DNA of 64,000 bases from Hahella sp050299855 (GTDB taxonomy: Bacteria > Pseudomonadota > Gammaproteobacteria > Pseudomonadales > Oleiphilaceae). The notes beneath the pieces are model-generated. The model saw only the letters and a program-made list of their open reading frames with translations. It was not told where the DNA came from and did no database searches. How positions within the stretch are numbered: position 1 is the first letter of the stretch; every line of letters begins with the position of its first letter. Shown here piece after piece: positions 24,332-33,792 of the stretch. The translations under genes and the position numbers were made by a program. Location: assembly GCA_050299855.1 (NCBI GenBank), contig JBNKWQ010000043.1, positions 201,931 to 265,930 on the forward strand, given 5' to 3'.

Positions 24332-25180
24332 ATGCAAAAGCCGGGTTGTATCTACAAGGCCTTAATTCTGGCAGCCGGTACAGGCTCAAGACTACAGCCA
24401 CTGACAGACGAGACACCCAAATGTCTGACCCAGGTGGGCGAAAGTACCATTCTACAACAAATGATTGCGCACCTCAGGTCGGTCGATATTCGGCACCTTG
24501 TTATAGTCATCGGGCACAAGGGCGAGCAGATTCAACGCTACATTCAAACCTACGCGCCGGACTTCTCCGTAGAGTGGATTACCAACCATCAGTACGCTTC
24601 GACCAATAATATCTATTCACTTTGGCTTGCCAGGCACTTGCTGAATGAAGCGTTCATACTGCTTGAAAGTGACTTGGTTTTTGATCGGACTCAGTTCTCT
24701 GGATTACTACTCCCGGACAGAATTGCGATTTCCAGAACCCAGAGCTGGATGAACGGGTCACATGTGGAGCTGGATGATTCCGGTATAGTTACACGTTACT
24801 TATCCAATGCCGCTGCGAATGAAGACCACCCCTCGGAAATCTACAAGACGGTAAATATCTACAGTTTTTCTGAAATTACCTGGCAGCGAATCCAGCATCA
24901 CCTACATCGAAAAATCCAGAGTGGGCGACTTAATGATTACTATGAAACTGTATTTGCCGATCTGATCCTGCAGCAAAAGCTGAAGCTAACCGGAGTAATG
25001 TTTGATCCCGATCGCTGGTATGAAATTGACACCCTGGAAGATTTGAAAGCAGCTCAGAAACGCATGGGCAATATGATCATCCCCCCTCTTCATACCACGG
25101 AACAAACAGTGACACTGGCAACCGTCGCGTCTGATGATGTAGCAGAATCAGCTGGTATGGAGGCCTGGCAGTGGAAATAA
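24332..25180 (+). CDS. Nucleotidyltransferase of the phosphocholine/phosphonate cytidylyltransferase type
   Basis: A 282-residue NTP_transferase protein. The start has ALILAAGTGSRLQPLT and TPKCL, the nucleotide-binding loop of the sugar-nucleotidyl fold. NHQYASTNNIYSLWLA and LLESDLVFD are the family marks shared by LicC-type phosphocholine and PntC-type phosphonate cytidylyltransferases. It would activate a phospho- or phosphono-head group with CTP. An AAGGAGG site precedes the ATG at 24332. It overlaps the methyltransferase gene by ten bases. No choline kinase or phosphonate mutase gene is in the window, so the true substrate is open. Confidence 0.8.
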   Translation: MQKPGCIYKALILAAGTGSRLQPLTDETPKCLTQVGESTILQQMIAHLRSVDIRHLVIVIGHKGEQIQRYIQTYAPDFSVEWITNHQYASTNNIYSLWLARHLLNEAFILLESDLVFDRTQFSGLLLPDRIAISRTQSWMNGSHVELDDSGIVTRYLSNAAANEDHPSEIYKTVNIYSFSEITWQRIQHHLHRKIQSGRLNDYYETVFADLILQQKLKLTGVMFDPDRWYEIDTLEDLKAAQKRMGNMIIPPLHTTEQTVTLATVASDDVAESAGMEAWQWK

Positions 25181-26004
25181 ATTCTGTTAAAGTTCAACAA
25201 TACTTTGAGCAGGTGAAACCCTCTATCATGGGACCCTATATGATGGAGGGCTTCGGATTTCCTGAGAGTGCCGGCGCCTACCGGTTTCAAAAGGAAACAA
25301 AGATTGTAGAGTCTCTACTTCAGCATATAGACCACCTTGACAATGCCTTGGACTTGGGAAGTGGTGTTGGTTTCTGGACTGAGTGGTTAGCAGAAAGGTT
25401 TCGCCACGTAGACAGCGTCGAAAGCAGCAAGCCTTTTTTCCAGGCCCTGACAGATCGTTGCAGTCCCTATGACAACGTCTCCACCTATCACGGTAATGCC
25501 CTGGACTTTCGCCCAGACTCACCCTTGAATTTCGCCTTTATGGGTGGGCTGTTGATGTATCTCGGCGACAGCGACTGCGTTTCCCTGCTCACCAAACTGG
25601 GTAAGTCCATGAGCCCCGGCGGGCTGCTGTTATGCAGGGAATCCACTATGCGCCATGTAAGTGAACACAGAGAAGGCGACTACAATGTTCTGTACCGGAC
25701 CCCTGAGCACTATCAGCGCCTGTTCCTTGCAGCTGACCTTGAGATTGTAGAACAGCAGAAAAACACCGCCTATGAACTACTCCAGATTGGTTGTGAGTTA
25801 GTTCGTAACTGGAAAAGACTGGCGCCTTCCAGATTCCAGGCTCTGCCGGCTGTCGGCGCAGCTACCTACTGGATGTTACGTACCACTGCACCGTTACTGC
25901 AAAAAAGCCTGGAACTAAGCGGATTCAGCTTTCCGGTACTACAGAATCATTTCTTTCTCCTGCGGCCCCTATCCAAAAAGGCCTCCGAGAATGGCATAAA
26001 ATAG
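25171..26004 (+). CDS. SAM-dependent methyltransferase (class I)
   Basis: A 277-residue protein with the SAM-binding motif ALDLGSGVGFWTEWLAE (about residues 52-68), an acidic end to the second strand (DSVESSK), and a C-terminal segment with two helical hydrophobic stretches that could touch the membrane. The start is GTG at 25171 inside the end of the nucleotidyltransferase gene, which implies translational coupling. Given the neighbours it may methylate a lipid head group or its activated precursor (inference). The substrate cannot be read from the sequence. Confidence 0.75.
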   Translation: MEINSVKVQQYFEQVKPSIMGPYMMEGFGFPESAGAYRFQKETKIVESLLQHIDHLDNALDLGSGVGFWTEWLAERFRHVDSVESSKPFFQALTDRCSPYDNVSTYHGNALDFRPDSPLNFAFMGGLLMYLGDSDCVSLLTKLGKSMSPGGLLLCRESTMRHVSEHREGDYNVLYRTPEHYQRLFLAADLEIVEQQKNTAYELLQIGCELVRNWKRLAPSRFQALPAVGAATYWMLRTTAPLLQKSLELSGFSFPVLQNHFFLLRPLSKKASENGIK

Positions 26005-26017
26005 ACGGATATCTAAC

Positions 26018-26725
26018 ATGTCTGACACCAGAATATCCTTTGACCATTCATGGTTACGAATAAATATATGGTTAAGAAAAAATGCCGCCAATATGGTCAG
26101 TCTTGCCGGCGCTCTGCCCTTACTATTTCTATATTCCGCTGATGCCATAGGCTGGCTGCCCTGGATTATTGTGCTTAACAATATCGCGGATGATCTGGAT
26201 GGACTGGTGGCTGGCTGGCTAAATACCCGGAGCAAATTCGGCGCTCATCTGGATAACGTCTGCGATGCACTGGTGCATGGCAATGTAGTGTTGTTTATGG
26301 CCATGCATTTTGGTGGTGCCAGCTTGGTTACCGGCATGCTGGCCATGGCGGCTATAGTGATCCGCTCGACCTCCAGGCTCTCAGCAACCACCGGCCCGGC
26401 AGGTTCGCCTACCAATGAGTTGATGCGTCACTGTTTGCTGCTGCTACTTGTTGCCGAACTTGGATGGGTTTCAGTGGAAACACTGCTGCCTGCTCTTTTT
26501 TTGATACACAGCCTGGGCATGCTATTGCCTGCACCTATGCGGGGAATGATCAGAAGCCTAACGACTCAACCCTACCAGGTTGTATTGTTAAACCTGTTTC
26601 TGGCTTTTCTGGTGGCGTCTCAAGTCCCCTTGATAATCCTGGTGTCATCGGTAATTTTTTATGGCACCTATGCCGGCAGCCTGTTGTTTGCTCTCATTGC
26701 CTACAAAAACTCCGTTGTACGTTAG
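26018..26725 (+). CDS. CDP-alcohol phosphatidyltransferase family membrane enzyme
   Basis: A 235-residue integral membrane protein with about six hydrophobic helices. The family motif is present as D-G-L-V-A-G-W...G-A-H-L-D-N-V-C-D near residues 67-89, with a glycine in place of the arginine that usually follows the alanine. Enzymes of this family join a CDP-activated alcohol to a second alcohol, for instance making phosphatidylcholine from CDP-choline and diacylglycerol. It starts 13 bases after the methyltransferase gene and is the third step of a likely three-gene pathway. Confidence 0.75.
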   Translation: MSDTRISFDHSWLRINIWLRKNAANMVSLAGALPLLFLYSADAIGWLPWIIVLNNIADDLDGLVAGWLNTRSKFGAHLDNVCDALVHGNVVLFMAMHFGGASLVTGMLAMAAIVIRSTSRLSATTGPAGSPTNELMRHCLLLLLVAELGWVSVETLLPALFLIHSLGMLLPAPMRGMIRSLTTQPYQVVLLNLFLAFLVASQVPLIILVSSVIFYGTYAGSLLFALIAYKNSVVR

Positions 26726-26892
26726 GAATCCGCAACTCAGTAGCGACTCTGCTTGTAAGCATCGGCTATCAATGGAGTTTCCTTTCTACAGCTTTCAAAT
26801 TGTACCAATTCCACCGGTGACTTCTTTACCAAATACAAGGCACAATAGCCCTCTTGATCAGCTGTTTTTACCCTGTGCACTGAGAACAGACC

Positions 26893-27813
26893 ATGATTCC
26901 AACCCTCGACATTTCAAGATTTGCCAGCGAACCCGAGAACTTTCTGAACGACTTCAGTCAGGCCTACAAAACATGGGGGTTTGCCGGTATTACCAATCAC
27001 GGTATTGACGCAGACCTGATTAAACGGGCATTAAAAGTCACCGAAGTCTTGTTCGCCCTACCGGAAACAACCAAACGGCAATATTTCCTGGATAATGCGG
27101 GGGCACGAGGTTATACGCCTTTCGGCACCGAAATTGCCAAGGACGCAGAGCACGTCGACTTAAAAGAATTCTGGCATGTCGGGCGGGAAATCGTGGGAGA
27201 ACCACCGTATCCACAGCTCATTCCAAATGTCTGGCCGGAAGAAGTCCCCGAGTTCAAACCTACGATGCTCGCCTTATACAAGGCGCTTGACCAATTGGGC
27301 AAACGCATGCTGTCCGCGTTTGCCCTGACGCTGGGAGAGACGCCGGATTTTTTCGACAGGAAAGTCGACTTCGGCAATAGCATTATTCGCCCGCTGCACT
27401 ATCCACCGCTGCTGGAGAGTGAAGTAGCCAATGTGCGCGCTGCTGCTCACGAAGACATTAACCTGATCACCCTGTTGGTCGGTTCTGAACAGGCTGGCCT
27501 GGAAGTGCTCAGCAAAACCGGCCAGTGGGTGCCAATTACCATGATACCCGGCACTATCGTCTGTAATGTCGGGGATATGCTGCAGCGATTGACCAACCAT
27601 GTTTACCCTTCAACCACCCACAGAGTGGTTAATCCTGAAGGCAAAGCTGCTCGTAAAAGCCGTTATTCCATTCCTTTTTTTCTGCATCCAAACCCGGATG
27701 TATCCCTGGATTCCCTGCCACAGTGTGTCACAGAGGACAATCCCAAACGCTATCCTCCGATCACCTCTCACGACTACCTGGTGGAGAGATTGCGGGAGAT
27801 AGGGCTAACCTAA
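26893..27813 (+). CDS. 2-oxoglutarate/Fe(II) oxygenase (isopenicillin N synthase-like)
   Basis: A 306-residue dioxygenase. The N-terminal DIOX_N part has WGFAGITNHGI; the iron ligands are the His and Asp of AAHEDINL and the His of STTHRVVNP, and SRYSIPFF supplies the arginine that holds 2-oxoglutarate. Relatives act on diverse small molecules such as ethylene-forming or gibberellin-type enzymes, and many in marine bacteria have no assigned substrate. It follows the lipid-type cluster by 167 bases on the same strand, so it may or may not share its transcript. Confidence 0.85.
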   Translation: MIPTLDISRFASEPENFLNDFSQAYKTWGFAGITNHGIDADLIKRALKVTEVLFALPETTKRQYFLDNAGARGYTPFGTEIAKDAEHVDLKEFWHVGREIVGEPPYPQLIPNVWPEEVPEFKPTMLALYKALDQLGKRMLSAFALTLGETPDFFDRKVDFGNSIIRPLHYPPLLESEVANVRAAAHEDINLITLLVGSEQAGLEVLSKTGQWVPITMIPGTIVCNVGDMLQRLTNHVYPSTTHRVVNPEGKAARKSRYSIPFFLHPNPDVSLDSLPQCVTEDNPKRYPPITSHDYLVERLREIGLT

Positions 27814-28175
27814 TGATAGGTAGTCCGGCTCGCAAATCCTGGACACCAACAGGTAACAACGTGCCTGACTATCCCAAACTTTCCAAGTACTGGTGGCAAA
27901 CCATCGCCAGTGCGGTCACCGGGGAAAAACCGGCCAAAGAAGCCCTGGATTATCTGGCAGAAAAACAGGATCGAGCCATGGCCGTCATCCAGCGTAAGGC
28001 GGAATTACAAACCTGCGCGCCCATCATTAAAGACGCCAGTGAAGTGGAAGGGGAGCTGTACTGGCTTAAACAGCCAGGCTCACCCAAGCCCAAACTGAAC
28101 AGTGAGAAGCCCAAAGGAATAACGGTACCTTACGATCAACTGCTGCAAGCCTGGAAGGAAGGCAAGGTGAGGTAG
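27813..28175 (+). pseudogene. C-terminal fragment of an extracellular solute-binding protein (family 1)
   Basis: A 120-residue frame beginning at an ATG that overlaps the stop of the oxygenase gene by one base (TAATG). The sequence YPKLSKYWWQTIASAVTGE, ALDYLAEKQDRAM and PKLNSEKPKGITVPYDQLLQ resembles the last third of sugar-type ABC binding proteins. The signal peptide and the N-terminal lobe are absent. Because the start is so neatly coupled it could be translated, but a free-standing C-terminal lobe is unlikely to bind a ligand, so a decayed gene is the likely reading. Confidence 0.5.
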
Positions 28176-28507
28176 TAAAACCAGCCGCCTGCTGAAACAC
28201 CTCAAAGGTTTCAAGAGCAAGGGCCGGTCTTTTACTTACAGCCGTCCGCGTCGAGGAAGAGGCCTGATGTCTGGTCACCCTGGCCGCCATCCTCCCGACT
28301 CATTCCGGTCAGGGCGTAGTAAAAAGGTTGAGAGGGGGGAGACGAACGGCGCGGAGGGTTCAGGAAGAAAGTTCAATGACTGAGAGCATCCAAAGAATAT
28401 CGCACGACGTATCAACTGAGTAAAAACAATCTCCAGGGCCAGACGACAACGAAAAAACCACGTAATTAGATCCCTTTGATTACTTCATTACCACTGAGGA
28501 CAATCAC
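28176..28507. other. Gap with no recognised gene
   Basis: A long frame without stops runs across 28177-28383 but has no start codon near its beginning, is extremely rich in Arg, Gly and Ser, and has no ribosome site, so I do not call it. No hairpins or repeats of note were seen. The last 20 bases hold a GAGGA ribosome site for the next gene. Confidence 0.4.
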
Positions 28508-28747
28508 ATGAAAAAGTTACTCGTTGCACTAACCATTGCCACCGCACTCATCAGTTCTCCGGCATTCGCCAATTCCTGTCCGCTCATCATGAAGGACATC
28601 GATAAGGCGTTACAAACCGCAAGCCTGGATGCGGAGACCAAAGCCAAGGTCATGGAGTTACGTAAAAAAGGAGAAGAGCTGCACAAGAGTGGTGATCACG
28701 CCGCTTCAGTCAAGACATTGAACGAAGCACGGGCGCTGATTCAGTAA
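28508..28747 (+). CDS. Small periplasmic protein
   Basis: A 79-residue protein with a clear signal peptide (MKKLLVALTIATALISSPAFA, cleavage likely after AFA) and a mature part of about 58 residues that is a helical hairpin rich in Lys and Glu (TKAKVMELRKKGEELHKSGDH). Small exported helical proteins of this type are common in Proteobacteria; the function is not known. A GAGGA element lies 9 nt before the ATG. A 17-bp tandem repeat follows the stop. Confidence 0.75.
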   Translation: MKKLLVALTIATALISSPAFANSCPLIMKDIDKALQTASLDAETKAKVMELRKKGEELHKSGDHAASVKTLNEARALIQ

Positions 28748-28762
28748 TAGCCCCCTGCGGGC

Positions 28763-28795
28763 TATCAGTTTTTACGTGATATCAGTTTTTACGTG
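28763..28795. repeat. Two-copy 17-bp tandem repeat after a stop codon
   Basis: TATCAGTTTTTACGTG occurs at 28763-28778 and again at 28780-28795, period 17, starting 16 bases after the stop codon at 28745-28747. GCGGGCTATCAG from just upstream also recurs at about 28808-28819. Confidence 0.7.
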
Positions 28796-28815
28796 CTTTT
28801 AGCTTTTGCGGGCTA

Positions 28816-29205
28816 TCAGGTAGAGAACTTATGCCTGATGGCTTCGACCCGCTTACGGTTAACCCCAATATCCGAATAACCGATACGGGAAGCTGAACGC
28901 ACATGGATCTGATGCTGGTCACGGGCACAATGAAACTCCAGGTCGTCGACATAACCCATGACTTTGGATTTACATTCGAAATACAGATAGCCCTCCTGTT
29001 CTTCCACCAGAGTCGTTCTAGGCATCTTACTCAGAATCTCCTTCAGTTTAAGCATGGCGGCATCGGCTTCACCAGTATAAACCAATGGCGAAATAGCGTG
29101 CTTCGGATCTTCATCCTGACTACAAACACAGTTGGGTTTACCAGGGCATGGTGCGAGACGGCCATCTCTGACACCTAGGTTACTGGGTCGTTTACCTGCA
29201 AACAT
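28816..29205 (-). CDS. DUF1499 family protein
   Basis: A 129-residue protein of the DUF1499 family, recognised by LAPCPGKPNCVCSQ near the start and YLYFECKSKVMGYVDDLEF in the middle, plus the final RIGYSDIGVNRKRVEAIR block. Some homologues are exported or membrane-linked, but this one has no signal peptide. Function unknown. It converges on the small periplasmic protein gene. Confidence 0.85.
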   Translation of the reverse strand: MFAGKRPSNLGVRDGRLAPCPGKPNCVCSQDEDPKHAISPLVYTGEADAAMLKLKEILSKMPRTTLVEEQEGYLYFECKSKVMGYVDDLEFHCARDQHQIHVRSASRIGYSDIGVNRKRVEAIRHKFST

Positions 29206-29411
29206 AGGAGTTCTCCGCTAGCTTAATTTGAGGGCTCTTACAGCTTAGACCTAAAGTAGGATAAAAATAAATCAATCAGGTTCTGAGGTGAATATTTCAC
29301 AGATTAGCAGTGAAAAAGTTCATCGGACAAGCCATGCATCTTCCCTACCCTGAAATGGCCTGCAGGATAAATAACCACAGGCAAATGAAAAACAATCCCG
29401 GAGGAAGGGCT

Positions 29412-29908
29412 ATGGCAACTATTCGAAAAAATACAATGCTGGCCACAGGACTAGTGGCATTGTTGGGAACCGCAGTGGTACTGCCAACCTGTCGCCGTTC
29501 AATTCACGCAATGATCGATTGCAGCGGCTCCAATTGGAGGTGAATGCACTCTACACCCAGGTGGATGGATTACTTCAGGTATTGCAGGCTCGGACAGATT
29601 CAGGTGACTCTAGCCTGCAAGGCGTAACCAATAATGCAGTTAATGAATCCCCTTCCAGTAACGGTGACGCTAACCATCTTCCGAACCTCTCTGTTCAGGC
29701 AATATCCCGACAGGCACAACATCGAGGCCAAACCGTCTATGAGCAACTAGCGGATGGAGGCTATATCACGGCAGAAAACTGGGCCCAAACCTCAGTAGAA
29801 ATAGAGAAAATGTCGCCGGATGAAAATAAAGCTTTCTGGGAATCAATGAATGCAGCCCTCACCAAAGGTGACTTACAAGTGCTGATTCCCGATAGCGGTG
29901 AGAGTTGA
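29412..29908 (+). pseudogene. Frameshifted small exported or anchored coiled-coil protein
   Basis: The ATG at 29412 opens an N-terminal membrane helix (MLATGLVALLGTAVVLPT) that runs out of frame after about residue 26. A second frame, joined near 29487-29492, continues as LSPFNSRNDRLQRLQLEVNALY and then a coiled-coil stretch and an acidic tail to 29908. One missing base restores a single protein of about 165 residues, anchored by its N-terminus. The gene upstream has a GGAGG ribosome site (29399-29404). It may be a real pseudogene or an assembly error. The family is not recognised. Confidence 0.55.
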
Positions 29909-29992
29909 TATTAAAGAGAACCCGCCCTGCGCCAATAGAACCCAATTTGGTGATGGTAGATCAGGCTTCACTCATCTACAGGCTCCACTCTA

Positions 29993-30601
29993 CTATTTAG
30001 TAGCTGAAGCGAGACCTATTCCAAAAAACATGAAAGTTCCGCCACCGATTCGATTGACGGTACGCCCGCCGCGTTCAGAAGAAAGCCAACTACGGACACG
30101 CTTTGCAAGACAGGCGTATAGAACATGAATGACCACCACCAGCGCACTATAAGTCACCACCAGAAGAAGAAACTGCGCCATATGGCCAGACGAATAATCC
30201 ACGAACTGCGGAAAGATGGACATAAAAAAGAACACCGCCTTGGGGTTGGTCAGCTGTAAAGTCAGGCCTTCAACAAACTGCATTCTCTTTTTCCTCAGCT
30301 GGGTCAGAGCGTCCATTTTAATCGCTGGAGAGCGCCAGAGTTTTATTCCGAGATAAATAAGATAAGCAGCACCAATAAATTTCATCACCGTAAAGGCCAG
30401 CGAAGATGCCGCCAGCAAAACACCGAGACTGGTTGCCGACACACCCGCCACTATGAACGTCCCTGCAGCGATACCTAAAATTCCACCCACCGCCCCAGAA
30501 GCTCCGTAACGAATGGCGTTAGTCAGCGTTAACAGAACGCCAGGGCCGGGACTTAACACAGTAATGGTCGCAATCAGGACAAATATTAGATAGTTTTCCA
30601 T
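29993..30601 (-). CDS. LysE/RhtB-type amino-acid exporter
   Basis: A 202-residue membrane protein from the ATG at 30601 (a frame extension to 30631 is not needed). It has the family start YLIFVLIATITVLSPGPGVLL, about six hydrophobic helices, and the conserved LTNPKAVFFFMSIFPQF block. The RhtB family exports amino acids such as homoserine and threonine. No regulator is adjacent. Confidence 0.85.
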   Translation of the reverse strand: MENYLIFVLIATITVLSPGPGVLLTLTNAIRYGASGAVGGILGIAAGTFIVAGVSATSLGVLLAASSLAFTVMKFIGAAYLIYLGIKLWRSPAIKMDALTQLRKKRMQFVEGLTLQLTNPKAVFFFMSIFPQFVDYSSGHMAQFLLLVVTYSALVVVIHVLYACLAKRVRSWLSSERGGRTVNRIGGGTFMFFGIGLASATK

Positions 30602-30752
30602 ATTACATCTTTCCCACAGGACAGCCGCCAACCATAAACTTACTTTTTAGCATGCCGAAAGCGCTCCACGCAAAAGCTTATTTTGCTCAGGCTTAACCCG
30701 GGTATCATCCCATTGAGATAGACACTTAAAACAATTAGCAGGAACAGTTGTA

Positions 30753-31571
30753 ATGGCCAAATCAAAAACCGGCATAGGTAGAACAGCACTGGTGACGGGA
30801 GCCTCTTCAGGCATTGGGAAGGAGTTGGCTGTTTGTTTTGCCAAAAACGGATTTAACCTGGTTCTCGTTGCCCGTAGCCCTGACAAACTGAAAGTTCTTG
30901 CAGAAAAATTAGAAACGGACCACGGTATAGCCGCCTGGGTCGTCCCCGCAGACCTTGCCAAACCCGGCAGTGCGGAAAAATTGGCAAAAGAGATGATAAA
31001 ACAGAAGCGACCCATTGATGCATTGGTGAACTGTGCCGGCATCCTGGAGCACAACTTCTTCTTTCGCATTTCCGCAGAACGGCATCAGGAACTGATTGAT
31101 CTAAACATATCGGCACTGACTGCCATGCTAGGGCACTTCCTGCCGCCGATGGTTGAACGGGGGTTCGGTCGTATTTTGAATGTGGCATCCATTTCAGCTT
31201 TCCAGCCGCTACCATCGTTGGCCACTTACGCTGCGACCAAGGCGTATGTCCTGTCGCTGACAGAGTCTCTGTCCGAAGAACTCAAAGGGACTGGGGTTTC
31301 CATTACAGCACTCTGCCCAGGTATTACAGCCACCAATATGATGTCCACCACTCAGGAAAGCTCACCGGATTTGAAAATTCCTGACCTGTTTATCAGCGAC
31401 CCCATCCAAGTGGCAGAAGAAGGCTTCAAGTCATGCATGAAGGGCGAGGTCATCAAGGTTCCCGGGATTGTCAATCGAGCGGGAATTTGGGCGGGAAGAG
31501 CCACGCCGAAATGGCTGCTGCGTCGGGTCACCGGAAAAGTAACGAGATCAACGGTGAAATCCAAGAAGTAA
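30753..31571 (+). CDS. Short-chain dehydrogenase/reductase
   Basis: A 272-residue classical SDR: cofactor loop TGASSGIG near residue 15, NCAG in the middle, active-site Ser in NVASISAFQ, and the Tyr-x-x-x-Lys pair in TYAATKAY. The substrate is unknown; its resemblance to DltE/YqjQ-type oxidoreductases suggests lipid-related or general carbonyl reduction. It runs divergent from the exporter gene. Confidence 0.85.
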   Translation: MAKSKTGIGRTALVTGASSGIGKELAVCFAKNGFNLVLVARSPDKLKVLAEKLETDHGIAAWVVPADLAKPGSAEKLAKEMIKQKRPIDALVNCAGILEHNFFFRISAERHQELIDLNISALTAMLGHFLPPMVERGFGRILNVASISAFQPLPSLATYAATKAYVLSLTESLSEELKGTGVSITALCPGITATNMMSTTQESSPDLKIPDLFISDPIQVAEEGFKSCMKGEVIKVPGIVNRAGIWAGRATPKWLLRRVTGKVTRSTVKSKK

Positions 31572-31648
31572 GCGCCTCCTGTTAGCCTTTAAACCTTAAA
31601 ACAGTCCTATTTCCCAAATGCCTTAAATAAGCCCCATACCCAATAAAA

Positions 31649-31667
31649 AGCCCCGACATGCGGGGCT
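31649..31667 (-). terminator. Terminator downstream of htpG
   Basis: Stem AGCCCCG (31649-31655) and CGGGGCT (31661-31667), 5-nt loop. Read on the minus strand it is followed by TTTTT, so it ends htpG transcription. It may also stop the converging SDR gene. Confidence 0.75.
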
Positions 31668-31697
31668 CTTAAATCAGCTGAGTTTAGCTCTTACCTG

Positions 31698-31743
31698 GAT
31701 AGCTCCAGTTATTTAGATAGTTCCAGTTATTTAGATAGCTCCA
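31698..31743. repeat. 18-bp tandem repeat spanning the htpG stop codon
   Basis: GATAGCTCCAGTTATTTA (31698-31715) and GATAGTTCCAGTTATTTA (31716-31733) plus a partial third copy to 31743. The last coding codons of htpG (Leu-Glu-Leu-Ser-Lys-stop) are thus duplicated downstream of the stop. Confidence 0.85.
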
Positions 31744-33643
31744 ACAACAACTTATTCAAACGGCTAACGTAAGTTGCCGGATCCTTCAGATCTTCTCCAC
31801 CGGCCAGTTTGGCCTGATCAAACAGAACGTGGGTCAGATCATCAAAGCGCGCATCTTTTTCGTCATTCAGTCGAGCCACCAGCGGGTGCTCAGGATTGAT
31901 TTCAAAGATCGGTTTGCTTTCAGGAATCGGTTGGCCGGCTGCCTCCATAATTTTGCGCATTTGCAGACCCATATCGTACTGCCCTACCACCAGACAGGCG
32001 GGAGAGTCGGTCAGACGATAAGTGACACGAACCTCTTCAACTTCATCCTTCAACACTTCCTTGATACGGTTGATCAAGGGCTCTGCTTCTTTACTGGCCT
32101 TTTCCTGCTTCTCTTTTTCCTCTTTGTCTTCGGCGTCGCCCAGATCCAATTCACCCTTGGCAATATCCTGGAACTGCTTACCGTCGAATTCAGTCATATG
32201 GCTCATCAGCCATTCATCGATACGGTCATGCAGGATCAGCACTTCGATATCTTTCTTGCGGAAAATTTCCAGGTGCGGGCTACGCATACCGGTTTCGAAA
32301 GTCTCAGCCGTAACATAGTAGATCTTTTCCTGGCTGGCCTTCATACGGCCGATGTAATCTTCCAGTGACTGGGTTTGCTTGCCTTCTTTATCCACGGTAG
32401 TGGAAAAACGCATCAGCTTGGCAATTTTTTCACGGTTGCTGAAGTCTTCAGCCGGACCTTCCTTCAGCACGCGGCCGAACTCATCCCAGAATGACTGATA
32501 AACCTCCGCATCGTCTTTAGCCAGTTTTTCCAACATGTCCAGGACACGCTTGGTCAATGCTGAACGCATGCTGTCCACAGCCTTATCGTTCTGCAGAATT
32601 TCCCGGGAAACGTTCAGGGATAAGTCATTGGTATCAACAACACCCTTGATGAAGCGCAGATAAAGCGGCAGGAATTGCTCGGCATCATCCATGATAAAGA
32701 CACGCTGGATGTATAGCTTGAGGCCACGAGGGGCTTCACGGTTATACAGGTCAAATGGCGCTTTGGCCGGAATATACAGCAGACTGGTGTAATCCAGCTT
32801 ACCTTCCACTCGGTTGTGTGCCCATTTCAAAGGATCAGCAAAGTCATGGGAAATGTGCTTGTAGAATTCCTTGTAGTCTTCATCCTTAAGCTCTGACTTC
32901 GGTAACGTCCAGAGTGCAGTGGCTTCGTTCACTGCTTCAAATTCTACCGGTTTGTCTTCGGTCTTAGCTTCTTCGTCGTCATTGCCCCCCATATCTTCCT
33001 TGATCATTTCAACCGGGAAGGAAATATGGTCTGAATATTTTTTGACCAGGCTACGCAAGCGCCAGCCGTTGGCGAACTCTTTTTCGTCCGCTTTCAGGTG
33101 CAGGACGATACAGGTGCCTCGATCTGCCTTATCAACAGCTTCAATGGAAAACTCGCCGTCAGCCTGAGACTCCCAGTGCACACCTTCCCCGGTTGAAGTA
33201 CCGGCACGACGGGTGAATACTTCTACGCGGTCCGCCACGATAAACGCACTATAAAAACCCACACCGAACTGACCGATCAGTTTGGCGTCTTTCTTCTGGT
33301 CACCCGACAGGCTGGCCAGGAATTCAGAGGTTCCGGACTTGGCGATGGTTCCAAGGTTCTGAATGACCTCATCACGGGTCATCCCAATACCGTTGTCCGA
33401 CAGAGTCAACGTGCCTTGTTCCTCATCAAACTCCAGGCGGATTTTTAGTTCCTGGTCACCCTCATACAAGGCCTCTTCAGCCAGCCCCTGAAACCGGAGT
33501 TTATCGAGTGCGTCGGAAGCATTCGACACCAGCTCACGCAGGAAAATTTCCTTATTGCTGTATAGCGAATGAATCATTAAGTGCAAAAGTTGTTTAACTT
33601 CCGTTTGGAAGCCCATGGTTTCTTTTGGTGCTGCAGTTGTCAT
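31727..33643 (-). CDS. htpG: Hsp90-family molecular chaperone HtpG
   Basis: A 638-residue Hsp90 homologue (E. coli HtpG has 624). The GHKL ATPase domain shows [23 protein letters not shown] and [11 protein letters not shown]; the middle and dimerisation domains follow in the normal order. The protein folds and remodels client proteins using ATP in the cytosol. The ribosome site CAGGAG is present. A sigma-32-type promoter lies about 120 bases upstream, and a tandem repeat overlaps the C-terminal codons. Confidence 0.98.
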
Positions 33644-33764
33644 CGGTGATTAAACTCCTGACCTAGTTTGATTGTTCGATGAAATAAGGAAAAAAAGGCA
33701 ATTACTCGTGGCATCCTCAGAAAAAATGCCGCAAAGGAGATAATTGCACTCTACTGATCGGTCA

Positions 33765-33792
33765 AGATGGGGGCAAAAAAGCACTTTTCAAG
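33765..33792 (-). promoter_or_regulatory. Heat-shock (sigma-32-type) promoter of htpG
   Basis: Read on the minus strand: CTTGAAA (33792-33786), 13-nt spacer, CCCCATCT (33772-33765). This fits the sigma-32 consensus CTTGAAA...CCCCATnT with a near-ideal spacer and lies about 120 bases before the htpG start. Confidence 0.8.

Noticed and set aside
28177..28383. Long stop-free plus-strand frame between the binding-protein fragment and the small periplasmic gene
   Set aside because: No start codon near its beginning, very high Arg/Gly/Ser content, no family features.
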